From the NCBI GenBank assembly GCA_947569705.1, contig CANOSP010000006.1, positions 1 to 64,000 of the forward strand: a stretch of DNA of 64,000 nt, written 5' to 3'. The position numbers and the translations under genes are program-made. The DNA comes from an uncultured Erysipelotrichaceae bacterium (GTDB lineage: Bacteria > Bacillota_I > Bacilli_A > Erysipelotrichales > Erysipelotrichaceae). The notes beneath the pieces were generated by a model. That model was not told the DNA's origin. It saw only the letters and a program-made list of their open reading frames with translations, and ran no database searches. Of the stretch, positions 42,801 to 51,689 are shown one piece after another; positions within the stretch are counted from its first letter, which is position 1; each line of letters opens with the position of its first letter.

Positions 42801-43786
42801 ATCATGTGTTGGCTGATGCAAATGTTGTAGCAGCAAACGAAAAAGCTACACAGGCTGAAGTGGATCAAGCGGCAGATGCTGTGAATAAGGCGATTGCTGA
42901 CCTGCAAGAAAAGGATGACGGTAATGATCCGGACAACCCTGACCAACCGGACAATCCTGATAATCCAGACAAACCGGATACCCCGGATAATCCAGATAAA
43001 CCGGACACGCCTGACACACCGGATACTCCGGATAATCCAGATAAACCGAACACACCAGACACACCGGATACTCCGGATAATCCAGATAAACCGGACACGC
43101 CTGACACACCGGATACTCCGGATAATCCAGATAAACCGAACACACCAGACACACCGGATACTCCAAATAATCCAGATAAACCAAATAAACCGAGTACACC
43201 GGATAAGCCAAACAAACCAAATAATCCAAGCAAGCCAAGTAATCCGATCGGACCAAATAAACCGATTCAGCCGGGTTATGTAAATCAACTTAACAGTGCA
43301 GATAACAAAGTCAGTATCATCGGAAAATTCCCTAATGATATTGAATTGATTGTTGAAGACTTACCATCGGACGCAAAGGAAAATACAATCTCATCTATTA
43401 CGAATAAGGAAGTAGTTGCGAAGTATAAATTTGAAAAGATCTTCGATATTTATATGCTGCGTAACGGTGTTACTTATACCCCTAAGGGTAACTTCTCGGT
43501 TAGAATCAAGTTAGATGATGATTTAGCGGCTAAGCGTTATTTAGGGATTGCGTATATCGCTGATAACGGTGCAGTTACTATGGTTCCTTCTAAAGTACAA
43601 AACGGTTATATTACGTTTACGACGAACCACAATTCCTATTATGCAATCGTATCGAGTGACGGACCGATTGTTGATACGGCTACTACAACACCGCTTATCA
43701 ATATTAACGGTTTCTCCGTTATCATGTTGGGTATGTTGTTGGCTTTCATGGTAAAGAAATCTGACGGCTTAATGAAAAAAGAATAG
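39869..43786 (+). CDS. Secreted, membrane-anchored multidomain surface glycosidase-like protein (GH123/DUF4091-like)
   Basis: 1305 residues. Signal peptide 1-31 (LCLSLFAAALTLTSLVTSGI). A beta-rich carbohydrate-binding-like domain lies at 35-170, an Ig-like Big_2 domain at about 180-265, and a long alpha/beta region at 270-860. That region ends in a DUF4091-like part and contains SIGFDERAMMKN, with Asp616-Glu617 resembling the catalytic Asp-Glu pair of GH123 beta-N-acetylgalactosaminidases. A second Big_2 is at 867-948, a FIVAR helical module at 950-1016, and a Pro/Asp linker at 1020-1134. A C-terminal beta domain and one transmembrane span (VIMLGMLLAFMV) with a KKSDGLMKKE tail close the protein. 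No LPxTG motif is seen. Arg codons are mostly AGA, unlike the CGT-rich housekeeping genes. Mucin or host-glycan degradation is inferred. Confidence 0.8.
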   Translation: MRNKLKKLCLSLFAAALTLTSLVTSGITIAASGTEDIISINAKLDAGGENENNKFYYYPSTKWKAGVAANEYFTTVDTSQPANNDVYYTIKFEGTGIEVFGFKAPSHAIIEFSIDGGDVKTVDTYAASRPASALKLVEYKNLENKEHTLKCKATGSKNANASGANIQVTRADIFKPKATASNVTFKNRSAELFVGQEYQIEYDTEPVGAALPEDFVFATEDESILTVDETGKVTAHGSGTAMVSGDCQSLGIYNSMTITVKEKDKLHVTVVDSNDQFQQKAYDSLLEVNETADSLWSWKNDKAISEIAILSGSEDLNNVRVEIGQFENEKGTILDSDAIQATFITEALGFIGNAGWYSINPNAVMPTGPKEYYFDIIDTSEPLAQLGKDRVQLVWLDFNAGKDTQPGTYTGQITVTADGLTEDKTIDYTFEVIDLTFDDTEDYTFRPNYWTYPFSSAEYYEVEPFSPEHIDILRTHLLQYKEYGGVTLTASLVEEAWGGQTYGKIDPANGDDIRCPSLIKWTKKADGTWSFDYDYFDKFVEVAESIGIGDDIVLYSMIPWNDRIIYYDEASGTVKKDTVSISNKTNYASYWRPFLIDFTAHLDAKDWFDKVSIGFDERAMMKNVFDLIDEVKNKDGKSFKKKGAYNHIFNGDGVPPRMEDLSYNLNLLRNNIADFKPFLADRKEKGLSTTFYTGTDVFPNSFLRSLPAESYWTMMFSGSLGVDGFLDWAYDAWVEDPLVDTTHYSFQPGDCFMVYPSPKDAEKKVTKASIRSEKYGEGIRDINKLYRMQEAYPELAQDIEQLFSTVKSNYAFDLVNNQPGWAYAGGKPARWITEAGRQQILVDVSDFKDQLYTISKKYEELSAPDEVLVDSIEFADDEIILEKDESKEIEVTINPEDATNKELVWESGDTDIVEVVNGTVTAKKSGSTIITVTSADNNATAQINVTVKADFTALNKAIKDAANIDSSKYTDESLENLNHVLADANVVAANEKATQAEVDQAADAVNKAIADLQEKDDGNDPDNPDQPDNPDNPDKPDTPDNPDKPDTPDTPDTPDNPDKPNTPDTPDTPDNPDKPDTPDTPDTPDNPDKPNTPDTPDTPNNPDKPNKPSTPDKPNKPNNPSKPSNPIGPNKPIQPGYVNQLNSADNKVSIIGKFPNDIELIVEDLPSDAKENTISSITNKEVVAKYKFEKIFDIYMLRNGVTYTPKGNFSVRIKLDDDLAAKRYLGIAYIADNGAVTMVPSKVQNGYITFTTNHNSYYAIVSSDGPIVDTATTTPLININGFSVIMLGMLLAFMVKKSDGLMKKE
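42983..43162 (+). repeat. Four 45-bp units forming a perfect 90-bp tandem duplication
   Basis: The linker DNA has 45-bp units starting at 42983, 43028, 43073 and 43118, each encoding 15 residues of Pro-Asp-Asn-Pro-Asp-Lys type. Units 1 and 3 are identical, units 2 and 4 are identical, and 1 and 2 differ at several bases. So the array is an exact 90-bp duplication, with degenerate copies on both flanks. Confidence 0.93.
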
Positions 43787-43802
43787 GAATCACAAACGCT
43801 AT

Positions 43803-43835
43803 AAAGACAGAGAGTTTAAATTTCTCTGTCTTTTC
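43803..43835 (+). terminator. Terminator after the surface protein gene
   Basis: AAAGACAGAGA (43803-43813) pairs with TCTCTGTCTTT (43823-43833), followed by TCTTC. Confidence 0.85.
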
Positions 43836-44014
43836 TTCATTTCAGATAATTTATCAATGATGAAAATGCCATAAAAATAAACTTGAGATGTGTTGAAATG
43901 TGAATAAAATCTGTTTGATTTTCATCCTTTATTTATATATAGTGCATAAACAGTGACTTTTGTTATGAAATTATTTATACTATAGCTGTTATTAAAAAAA
44001 TGTTTATGATTTGA

Positions 44015-44030
44015 TTGTCGTTATCGACAA
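44015..44030. promoter_or_regulatory. Small palindrome before exoA
   Basis: TTGTCG (44015-44020) and CGACAA (44025-44030) form an inverted repeat around TTAT, just ahead of the AGGAGG ribosome site of exoA. It could be an operator or an mRNA hairpin. The remaining gap (43836-44057) is AT-rich with no gene seen. Confidence 0.4.
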
Positions 44031-44057
44031 CGGATATGATAAACAAGGAGGAACTAT

Positions 44058-44813
44058 ATGAAACTTGTATCATGGAATGTCAACGGAATTCGTGCTTGTG
44101 TACAAAAAGGCTTTTATGACTTTTTTCAACAGGCGGATGCCGATATATTCTGTATTCAGGAAACAAAAATGCAGCCGGGGCAGTTAGTGATCAGTACGGA
44201 AGGCTATTATCAATATATGAACAGTGCGATTAAAAAAGGCTACAGCGGAGTGATGGTATTTACCAAACAAAAGCCGCTGTCTGTTCATTATGGAATGGGA
44301 ATTGAACAACATGATCAGGAAGGACGTTTAATTACTTTAGAATATGAAGATTTTTATTTTGTCGGATGTTATACACCGAATTCAAAAGATGAATTAGCGC
44401 GATTATCTTATCGTATGGAGTGGGAGAATGATTTTCGTGCTTATTTAAAACGTTTGGATGAAAGTAAGCCGGTCATACTGTGCGGAGACTTAAATGTTGC
44501 TCATCAGGAAATCGATTTAAAAAATCCGGAGTCAAATCGGCGCAGTGCCGGATTCAGCGATGAAGAGCGTGCTAAATTCAGTGAACTGTTAGAAAGCGGC
44601 TTTATTGATACATACCGTACCTTATATCCGCAAAAAATTGAATATTCATGGTGGAGTTATCGATTCAAGGCAAGAGAGCGTAATGCCGGATGGCGCATTG
44701 ACTATTTTCTCATCTCCGATCGTTTGCGAGATGCTGTTTGTGATGCTGTCATTCATACCGATATTACCGGCAGTGATCATTGTCCTGTTTCCTTAGAAAT
44801 AAAGCTACCTTAA
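44058..44813 (+). CDS. exoA: Exodeoxyribonuclease III (AP endonuclease ExoA)
   Basis: A 251-residue EEP-family AP endonuclease acting in base-excision repair. Motifs are LVSWNVNGIRACVQKGF, CIQETKMQPG with the metal Glu, CYTPNSKDELARL, LCGDLNVAHQEIDLKNP and SDHCPVSLEI with the catalytic Asp-His. The length matches B. subtilis ExoA. It is a single-gene unit. Confidence 0.97.
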   Translation: MKLVSWNVNGIRACVQKGFYDFFQQADADIFCIQETKMQPGQLVISTEGYYQYMNSAIKKGYSGVMVFTKQKPLSVHYGMGIEQHDQEGRLITLEYEDFYFVGCYTPNSKDELARLSYRMEWENDFRAYLKRLDESKPVILCGDLNVAHQEIDLKNPESNRRSAGFSDEERAKFSELLESGFIDTYRTLYPQKIEYSWWSYRFKARERNAGWRIDYFLISDRLRDAVCDAVIHTDITGSDHCPVSLEIKLP

Positions 44814-45001
44814 CATGCATAATTATGGTATAATAATATAGAATTTTTTATAATTAAAAAGGTTATTTCATCGATTAAGAAGCATTCATTTGTGAATAAT
44901 GTGCTTAAATGATATAAAAATGATCGGATTTCTAAAGATAAATCTTAATACGAATTGCGTATGGGTGAATTAATTTTAATACATTAAATGGTGGTGATTA
45001 C

Positions 45002-45583
45002 ATGATAGCATTTGTAAAGGGAACAGTATGTAATTGTGAAAAAGACTGTATCATTATTGAAAATCAAGGCATCGGTTATCGTATTTATGTGGCAAATCCG
45101 CTGAAATTTCCGTGCGGCAGTGAAGCTACGGTATATACCTATCAGTATGTAAGAGAAGATGCATTGATGTTATACGGCTTCTCGACAACGGCGGAACATG
45201 ATCTTTTTTTACGGCTTATTTCGGTAAAAGGAGTCGGTCCGCGAACGGCACTGGGAATGTTGGCTGTCAGCGATGCAAATGAAATGATCACAGCCATTGA
45301 ACAGAATGATGTAAAATATATGAAGAGTCTGCCGGGAATCGGTGCTAAAACTGCCGGTCAGATTATTTTAGATTTAAAAGGGAAATTAGTGGAAACACAA
45401 AGCGATGATACGTTTGAGACAGACGGAACAATTAAAGAAGCTTTGGAAGCACTGCGTTCACTCGGTTATAAGGCGGGAGAACTGCAGGGAATTGCCAAAG
45501 AGCTATCAGGTGCGAAGCTTGAAAGCACCGAAGCTTATATCCGTCATGCCCTCGGTATTATGGCGAAACGGAAAGGGGTATAG
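45002..45583 (+). CDS. ruvA: Holliday junction branch migration protein RuvA
   Basis: A 193-residue RuvA, which tetramerises on Holliday junctions and loads RuvB. It has an N-terminal OB fold ([35 protein letters not shown]), two helix-hairpin-helix motifs ([27 protein letters not shown]) and a C-terminal RuvB-binding domain ([16 protein letters not shown]). A TATAAT at 44829-44834 and an AT-rich leader precede it. Two bases separate it from ruvB. Confidence 0.97.
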   Translation: MIAFVKGTVCNCEKDCIIIENQGIGYRIYVANPLKFPCGSEATVYTYQYVREDALMLYGFSTTAEHDLFLRLISVKGVGPRTALGMLAVSDANEMITAIEQNDVKYMKSLPGIGAKTAGQIILDLKGKLVETQSDDTFETDGTIKEALEALRSLGYKAGELQGIAKELSGAKLESTEAYIRHALGIMAKRKGV

Positions 45584-45585
45584 GC

Positions 45586-46602
45586 ATGGATGAGCGAATG
45601 CTGAGCAGTGAAGCAATCACTGCCGATGAGGATGCGGGACTGCGCCCGCAAACCTTAAAAGAATATATCGGTCAACAGGAATTAAAGGAAAATCTTGCTG
45701 TCTTTATTGAAGCTGCCAAACAGCGCCATGAAGCGCTTGACCATGTGTTGCTTTACGGTCCTCCGGGATTGGGTAAAACCACCTTATCCTATATTTTGGC
45801 AAATGAAATGGGCGGACATATCAAAACAGCGAGCGGACCTTCGATTGAAAAGGGCGGCGATTTGGCGGCGATTCTTTCTACCTTGGAAGCAGGAGATGTC
45901 CTGTTTATCGATGAGATCCATCGTCTTTCCAAGCAGGTAGAGGAAATTTTATATCCTGCCATGGAAGATTATTGTCTGGATATTGTTGTCGGTAAAGAAG
46001 CCAGTGTGCGCTCCATTCGCTTGGATCTGCCGCCGTTTACACTGGTAGGTGCTACTACACGAGCCGGCGATTTAACAGCACCGCTGCGCGATCGTTTCGG
46101 CATTATCTCGCAGCTTGAGTTTTATGCTTTGGCAGACTTGTGCAAGATTGTTCAGCGTACCGCAAAGGTAATGGATACGGAAATAAATGCAGATGCGGTA
46201 AAAGAGATCGCCTTGCGTTCTCGCGGTACTCCGCGTATTGCCAATCGTTTGTTTCGCCGTGTGCGCGATTTTGCGCAGGTCATTAATAACGGTGTGATCT
46301 CCAAGGAGATCGCCGATATGGCATTGAATAAATTAAAAGTCGATCAGCTTGGCTTAGATCATGTCGATCATAAATATTTAAAAGGAATCATCGAACGCTT
46401 TAAGGGCGGACCGGTCGGACTGGAAGCCTTAGCCAGCAGTATCGGAGAAGAAACGATGACCTTAGAAGATGTTTATGAACCTTATTTATTACAAATCGGC
46501 TTTATCAATCGAACCCCGCGCGGACGCATCGCAACCGAAAAGGCATATCGCCATCTCGGCTATTCCTATCAGGATAACCTGTTTACGTCTGACAGCGATT
46601 AA
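45586..46602 (+). CDS. ruvB: Holliday junction branch migration ATPase RuvB
   Basis: A 338-residue AAA+ ATPase: [18 protein letters not shown], Walker [16 protein letters not shown], Walker [11 protein letters not shown], sensor [18 protein letters not shown], and a C-terminal winged helix with [13 protein letters not shown]. Its stop codon overlaps the stop codon of the convergent gene (TAA 46600-46602 against TTA 46599-46601). queA, tgt and yajC, which follow ruvB in B. subtilis, are missing. Confidence 0.98.
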   Translation: MDERMLSSEAITADEDAGLRPQTLKEYIGQQELKENLAVFIEAAKQRHEALDHVLLYGPPGLGKTTLSYILANEMGGHIKTASGPSIEKGGDLAAILSTLEAGDVLFIDEIHRLSKQVEEILYPAMEDYCLDIVVGKEASVRSIRLDLPPFTLVGATTRAGDLTAPLRDRFGIISQLEFYALADLCKIVQRTAKVMDTEINADAVKEIALRSRGTPRIANRLFRRVRDFAQVINNGVISKEIADMALNKLKVDQLGLDHVDHKYLKGIIERFKGGPVGLEALASSIGEETMTLEDVYEPYLLQIGFINRTPRGRIATEKAYRHLGYSYQDNLFTSDSD

Positions 46603-46955
46603 GCGTCGCTGCGCTTCAATGTGACTAAGATACTGCCGAGTGCATATGCGACCAGTTTTGATCCGAATTCGATCAGATTCATTACAGTATATTGATCCAT
46701 ACAGATCAGTCCGATTATGAAAATAATGACCAATACTCCGAAAGCGTGTAACAGCGCTTTTTTCTTTATTCCGATACCTAATAAAATTCCGGAAAAGCCA
46801 TAGGCTAAAAAGCCGAATATCCAGTTTAAAATATGAAAGGTTGACTGTGATACTATATGAAAATAGTATAATGCGGCCAAAATAAGCGAAAATAATATCG
46901 TACATGCACATAAGGCTGCCATTGATTTACCTATGGCAAGCAAATTTTCTTTCAT
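46599..46955 (-). CDS. YrzE-like small membrane protein (TIGR04086 family)
   Basis: A 118-residue protein with four hydrophobic spans ([73 protein letters not shown]). The pattern and gene position match B. subtilis YrzE, between ruvB/yajC and yrbG. The start at 46955 follows GAGGTG on the minus strand; in-frame codons further upstream would overlap the divergent gene's control region. Function unknown. Confidence 0.8.
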   Translation of the reverse strand: MKENLLAIGKSMAALCACTILFSLILAALYYFHIVSQSTFHILNWIFGFLAYGFSGILLGIGIKKKALLHAFGVLVIIFIIGLICMDQYTVMNLIEFGSKLVAYALGSILVTLKRSDA

Positions 46956-47015
46956 GAAATCACCTCGATTCAGTTTATGAAAAAAATGCACGATCTAGTA
47001 CAAGGAGGAAATAAA

Positions 47016-47681
47016 ATGCAGGAGTATTTTACACTGATTTATAAATGTATCGTTATTTATTTTATTATCATTATCGCAATGCGAATTATGGGAAAACGTG
47101 AAATCGGTGAATTAAGCATATTTGATATTGTCATTTACTTAGTTATGTCGGAATTACTGGCAATTTCCATTACCGAATTAGATGAAAGCATCTTAAAATC
47201 ATTAATACCGATTGCGACTTTGGCATTATTACAGATTCTTGTGTCATGGGTCCTGTTGAAAAGTAAAAAATCACGTGATATTTTTGACGGTAAAAGTGTG
47301 ATTTTGATTCATAACGGACACATCAATCAAGAGGTTATGCGAAAAGAGCGCTATAATATTGATGATTTAATGACGCAGCTGCACGAAAAAAATATCGCAT
47401 CACCTCAAGAAGTAGAGTTTGCGATTATGGAAAATAACGGAACATTAAGCATTATGGAAAAGAATAAATGCAAAGTAAAGCATCCGATTCCGATCATCAG
47501 TGACGGAGTGATCAATAATGAAGTGTTAAAGGATCTGCATTTAGATGAGGTATGGTTAAGTGAATCTTTATTAAAACAGGGGATTTCATCCAGTAAAGAT
47601 GTGTTCTTAGCGATTTTACAAAAAGACGGCTTATTTGTAATTAAAAGAGAACTACCTTCATCCGATCGTTTTTTGAGTTGA
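47016..47681 (+). CDS. DUF421 (YetF/YrbG) family membrane protein
   Basis: A 221-residue protein with three N-terminal membrane spans (CIVIYFIIIIAMRIMGKREI, IFDIVIYLVMSELLAISI, LIPIATLALLQILVSWVLL) followed by the cytoplasmic DUF421 domain (LIHNGHINQEVMRKERYNID, then DDLMTQLHEKNI). ATG 47016 follows AAGGAGG. Position corresponds to B. subtilis yrbG. Family members affect spore or envelope properties, but a function is not assigned here. Its 3' end overlaps the convergent flippase gene by 24 bases. Confidence 0.88.
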   Translation: MQEYFTLIYKCIVIYFIIIIAMRIMGKREIGELSIFDIVIYLVMSELLAISITELDESILKSLIPIATLALLQILVSWVLLKSKKSRDIFDGKSVILIHNGHINQEVMRKERYNIDDLMTQLHEKNIASPQEVEFAIMENNGTLSIMEKNKCKVKHPIPIISDGVINNEVLKDLHLDEVWLSESLLKQGISSSKDVFLAILQKDGLFVIKRELPSSDRFLS

Positions 47682-48983
47682 GCGATTCGATTTTCGTAAG
47701 GCAAAGGCTACATTGCAGGCGTGCATAAGCGTGGTGATCATCATTCCGATTGTTAAGCCCAGTGCGAGCGAATGGGTGCCGAACACTTTGGTAAACATTC
47801 CGACACATAATAAGCGAATGAAGGAGCCGCTGAATGTATCTACCATGGTATTGCGGGAATAGGACAGGGCATGAAGCATACTTGCCAAAGGCGGCTGCAG
47901 AGCGTAAAAGGCAAACGGCCAAGCCAATTGTTTTAATAAATCCGCGCCGCGCTCACTGTGATAAAACAGCCGCATTAACTCATTGCTGAACTGAAAACAA
48001 AGAAAGGAACAGGATAAGCCGATGAAAAAACAAGTAGCGATAATCAGGAAAAACAGTCTGCCGGCGGTTTTATGATTGCCTCTTGTATGATGATACGTAA
48101 ATGAGGGAAGCAGAAAATTGCTTAGGGTTACGGTGATAAAGGAAGGCATTGTTAAAATCGGCAGCACATAGCCGTTTAACTGCCCGTAGGCACTCACCAT
48201 CGCTTCTGCTTGAAGGCTTTGCAGTCCGATGACCATAATGATCGGTTCTAAGAAATAGGTTAAGGAGCCGATCAAACGGCTTCCGGTCATCGGTATTGAT
48301 ATAGTCAGCACTTCATCAAAGGCATTGCGGTGCAGATCGGTAAATAACGCGGTAAAGGGCATCGGGACGCTGCGGCTTTTTTTTGCGATGATGAAAAGCA
48401 TAAACAGGGAACTGCCGATTTCACCGATCGTTACCGAAAGCATCGCGGTTTTTGCCATCGTTAAAATATCCATTTGCGGCTGCAGCGAAAAAGCGATCAT
48501 TAAATAAATAATTCTTGTACCTTCTTCAAAAAACTGACAGGCAGTGGCAGAAAGATGAAGCTGTTTCCCGAACAGATAGCCTTTTAAGATGCCGGAAAGT
48601 GTTACCATCGGAATTAACGGCAGAATTGCATACAGCACTTCGATCAACTGATCTTGTTTCAAAATCGTCTTTGCTAAAAAAGGAATCATAAAAAGAAAGC
48701 ATCCGGTGACAATGATATTATTGCATACCGAAATAATGACGCTTGCCTTTATCGGCTGCTTGGCGCTGTCTTTTTGTGCAATCACTTTGCTTAAGGCAGC
48801 GGGAATACCCATTTGTGCCAGCGTAATGACGAACACCATAGTCGGTGCTGCGAGGGAATAGAGGTTCATCGCATCGGCTGATAATGTGCGCGCCAACAGA
48901 ATTCTGACCGCAAAAGAGAGTATTTTTGCCCCGATTGACATCAGTATTAGATAAAATGTTGATTTTATAATTGTTTTTTTCAT
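47658..48983 (-). CDS. SpoVB-like polysaccharide/lipid flippase (MOP superfamily)
   Basis: A 441-residue membrane protein with about 12-14 spans, starting MKKTIIKSTFYLILMSIGAK and containing LARTLSADAMNLYSLAAPTM and MGIPAALSKVIAQ, the usual MATE-like MOP features. It sits between yrbG and comN as spoVB does in B. subtilis, hence the name. In a non-spore-former it may carry lipid-linked wall precursors or polysaccharides. The minus-strand ribosome site is GTGGAG. Confidence 0.85.
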   Translation of the reverse strand: MKKTIIKSTFYLILMSIGAKILSFAVRILLARTLSADAMNLYSLAAPTMVFVITLAQMGIPAALSKVIAQKDSAKQPIKASVIISVCNNIIVTGCFLFMIPFLAKTILKQDQLIEVLYAILPLIPMVTLSGILKGYLFGKQLHLSATACQFFEEGTRIIYLMIAFSLQPQMDILTMAKTAMLSVTIGEIGSSLFMLFIIAKKSRSVPMPFTALFTDLHRNAFDEVLTISIPMTGSRLIGSLTYFLEPIIMVIGLQSLQAEAMVSAYGQLNGYVLPILTMPSFITVTLSNFLLPSFTYHHTRGNHKTAGRLFFLIIATCFFIGLSCSFLCFQFSNELMRLFYHSERGADLLKQLAWPFAFYALQPPLASMLHALSYSRNTMVDTFSGSFIRLLCVGMFTKVFGTHSLALGLTIGMMITTLMHACNVAFALRKSNRSTQKTIG

Positions 48984-48991
48984 GTTTTATC

Positions 48992-49020
48992 TCCACATTT
49001 CATTGATTTTGTTTTATAAT
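48992..49020 (+). promoter_or_regulatory. comN-secDF promoter
   Basis: TCCACA (48992-48997) lies 17 bases from a consensus -10 TATAAT (49015-49020). It overlaps the region upstream of the divergent flippase gene start. Confidence 0.55.
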
Positions 49021-49047
49021 ATATGTTATGGTACTGAGGAGGATTTT

Positions 49048-49341
49048 ATGAGTGAACCGATATTAACCCGGGATAAACATATTAAATTGGCAATCGCTTT
49101 AAAAACAAGCCAGTTAAAGCGAGAAGAATTGTCCTCTTTGACTTATGAACATGTGGAGAGTGCTTTGTTGGGATTAAAGTGGTCTCATCATCGTCCCCGC
49201 TGTGTTTATGAGGCAATCGATGATATTTTCAAACTCAGCGCCAATGAAGTGGTACAATATTTATCGAGTCAGGCGGTAATTGTTGGCTCACAAATGAAAT
49301 TAAATGAATTTAACGATTTGATTGGAGGAGGAAAAGAATGA
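49048..49341 (+). CDS. ComN-like post-transcriptional regulator
   Basis: A 97-residue soluble, helical protein like B. subtilis ComN (YrzD), a post-transcriptional regulator acting on comE mRNA. Characteristic parts are LKREELSSLTYEHVESALLG and SAVYEAIDDIFKLS-like text (CVYEAIDDIFKLSANEVVQY). It overlaps secDF by ATGA. Neighbours spoVB upstream and secDF downstream match the B. subtilis position. Confidence 0.78.
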   Translation: MSEPILTRDKHIKLAIALKTSQLKREELSSLTYEHVESALLGLKWSHHRPRCVYEAIDDIFKLSANEVVQYLSSQAVIVGSQMKLNEFNDLIGGGKE

Positions 49342-51623
49342 AAAAGTCTCGTTTAACGGTTTTCGGTATAACCGTACTCGCGATTTTGGCAATTATTATT
49401 GCGTTCTTTGGTGATATTCGTGATAATATGCGTCTTGGTCTTGACTTAAAAGGCGGTTTTGAGATTTTATATGAAGTTACACCGCTCAGTGAAAATGATG
49501 AATTACCGAGTATGGAAGCAGTTGTGCGCTCCATCAGCAAGCGTGTCAATACGCTTGGTGTCAATGAGCCTGTAATTCAGGTAGAAGGGGATAATCGTGT
49601 TCGTGTGCAGTTGGCTGATGTTCATGATCCGGAAGCTGCCCGCAGAATGATTTCTTCTACAGCTAATTTGACGTTCCGTGATGTGGATGACAAGCTGTTG
49701 ATGGATGCGAAGGTTCTTCAGGAAGGCAGCGCTTCCTTGGCTTATGATGAATACGGCAGAGCAAAGGTTTCCTTAAAGCTCGCCGATCAGTCGGTATTCC
49801 GTGATGTGACGGAAACGATTTCCCAAAGAGGCAGCGGTCAGAATCTGATTGTGGCATGGCTTGATTTTGATGAAGCAACTGATTCTTATGCGAAACAGAG
49901 TACCAGTGAGGATCCGAAATACATATCGGCAGCGACCGTATCTCAGACGATCGATTCACCGAATGTTGAAATTTCAGGTAATTTCAGCGAGGAAGAGGCA
50001 AGAGAGCTTGCGGATCTGATCAACAGCGGTTCCTTGCCGGTAAAGATGAATGAGGTTTACTCCAATGCGGTCAGTGCCGATTACGGTGTAGATGCATTCT
50101 CTAAAACAATGCTTGCAGGTGCGATCGGTGTCGTATTGATCATGCTGTTTATGATCGGTTATTATCGTTTACCGGGTGTCATTTCGGCAATTACGATTGC
50201 GGCTTATGTATTTATCGTATTCTTGGTTTATAACGCTATGGGTGCGGTATTTACGCTGTCAGGTATTGCGGCGCTCGTATTAGGTGTCGGTATGGCTTGT
50301 GACTCTAATATCTTGACTTTTGAGCGTATCAAAGATGCAATGCACAGCGGACGCAGTGTAAAAACAGCGTTCTATGAGGGAAGCTCAAAATCCTTTACAA
50401 CGATTTTGGATGCACAGCTGACGACCTTTATTTCCGCATTGATTCTTTATATGTTCGGTACCGGAAGTGTAAAGGGCTTTGCGACAATGCTGATCATTTC
50501 CGTATTTACTACGATGGTGGTAATCGTATTCGTTGCGAAATTCTTGTTGAAGCTTTTGGTTGAAAGCGGTATATGTGACGGTAAGTACGCATGGTTCGCC
50601 GTAAAACAAAGTGATGTTCCCGATGTTATGAAGGGTGAGGAGCGTCGTCAGTACGGACGCTTTGCGAAGCTTGATTTTGTCGCTAAGGCAAAATACTTCA
50701 TCTATACTTCATTGGCAATTTTAGGTGTGGCTGTTTGCTTCATGGGCTTTAACGGCTTCAGCGGCAACGGTATCTTAAATCTGGGTATCGACTTTACGAG
50801 CGGTACGAAGCTGCAAATCGAAAGTGATAAGGAAATTGCCAAGGATCAGCTGTCAACGCAGTTGAAGGAATTAGGCATTAAAGCTAACAGTATCAAAATC
50901 AACGGTGAGAAAAACAATATTGCATCTGTATTCAGTAAGGATGCGATTGATACCGAGGTAATGGAAAAGGCGAAAACAAGCTTAGGTAAGACATATAACG
51001 CTGAGGTCAGCGATAATGTCGTTCAGCCGATTATCGGTCGTGAGCTTGTGCGTAATGCGATCATTATCTCCGTATTGGCATGGATCGGTATCTTGATCTA
51101 TGTGTCTGTTCGCTTTAAATGGGATTACGCATTATCAGGTATCGTTGCCTTGATTCATGATGTATTCATCATCTTGGCGGTCTGTGCCATTCTGAGAATG
51201 GAAATCAATACGGATATTATTGCGGTAATGTTGGCAATTATCGGTTACTCAATCAATAACTCGATTGTCGTATTCGACCGTATTCGTGATAATGTTCGTC
51301 TGCATAAACATGAGAAGTTGACTCCGGAAATTTATAAAACGATCGTGAATGATGCTTTACAGAGCACCTTCGCTCGTTCTATTCTTTCCACCTTTACGAC
51401 CTTATTGCCGGTCGTATGCCTGTTGCTGATGGGCAGCGGCGCAATCACCTCATTCAATCTGACGCTGTGCGTCGGCTTGCTTGCAGGTGCGGGTTCATCG
51501 GTATTTATCGCGGCTCAGCTGTGGTATTATATCCGAATCAACATGAAGCCGAAAAAGAAAAAGGCAAAGCGTAAAAAGGTTGATGATATCGAGGAATTGA
51601 TCGTTCCGGGTGTCAACGATTAA
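49338..51623 (+). CDS. secDF: Protein translocase subunit SecDF (fused)
   Basis: A 761-residue natural SecD-SecF fusion that uses the proton gradient to help pull secreted proteins out of SecYEG. The SecD half (about 1-430) begins with a span and LGLDLKGGFEILYEV; the SecF half (about 440-761) has LGIDFTSGTKLQIE and IIGYSINNSIVVFDRIRDN. Twelve spans are expected. The tail is basic (KPKKKKAKRKK). It is the second gene of the comN unit. Confidence 0.97.
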   Translation: MKKSRLTVFGITVLAILAIIIAFFGDIRDNMRLGLDLKGGFEILYEVTPLSENDELPSMEAVVRSISKRVNTLGVNEPVIQVEGDNRVRVQLADVHDPEAARRMISSTANLTFRDVDDKLLMDAKVLQEGSASLAYDEYGRAKVSLKLADQSVFRDVTETISQRGSGQNLIVAWLDFDEATDSYAKQSTSEDPKYISAATVSQTIDSPNVEISGNFSEEEARELADLINSGSLPVKMNEVYSNAVSADYGVDAFSKTMLAGAIGVVLIMLFMIGYYRLPGVISAITIAAYVFIVFLVYNAMGAVFTLSGIAALVLGVGMACDSNILTFERIKDAMHSGRSVKTAFYEGSSKSFTTILDAQLTTFISALILYMFGTGSVKGFATMLIISVFTTMVVIVFVAKFLLKLLVESGICDGKYAWFAVKQSDVPDVMKGEERRQYGRFAKLDFVAKAKYFIYTSLAILGVAVCFMGFNGFSGNGILNLGIDFTSGTKLQIESDKEIAKDQLSTQLKELGIKANSIKINGEKNNIASVFSKDAIDTEVMEKAKTSLGKTYNAEVSDNVVQPIIGRELVRNAIIISVLAWIGILIYVSVRFKWDYALSGIVALIHDVFIILAVCAILRMEINTDIIAVMLAIIGYSINNSIVVFDRIRDNVRLHKHEKLTPEIYKTIVNDALQSTFARSILSTFTTLLPVVCLLLMGSGAITSFNLTLCVGLLAGAGSSVFIAAQLWYYIRINMKPKKKKAKRKKVDDIEELIVPGVND

Positions 51624-51637
51624 TAAGTAGGAATTTG

Positions 51638-51675
51638 ACTGCTGAAGCATTGTATTGTGCTTTGGCAGTTTTTTT
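51638..51675 (+). terminator. Terminator after secDF
   Basis: ACTGC...GCAGT outer stem (51638-51642 with 51665-51669) with an AAGCA/TGCTT inner stem, followed by seven Ts. Confidence 0.85.
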
Positions 51676-51689
51676 AATCCTTTGATTTA

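Noticed and set aside
42983-43162. A CRISPR-like array (regular 45-bp units)
   Set aside because: The units are contiguous, with no unique spacers, and they lie in a coding frame as a Pro/Asp linker.
42767-43288. Long open frames (up to 173 codons) on the minus strand and in the other plus frame through the Pro/Asp linker
   Set aside because: They are a by-product of the 45-bp repeat, which has no stops in several frames. The translations are low-complexity and there is no ribosome site.
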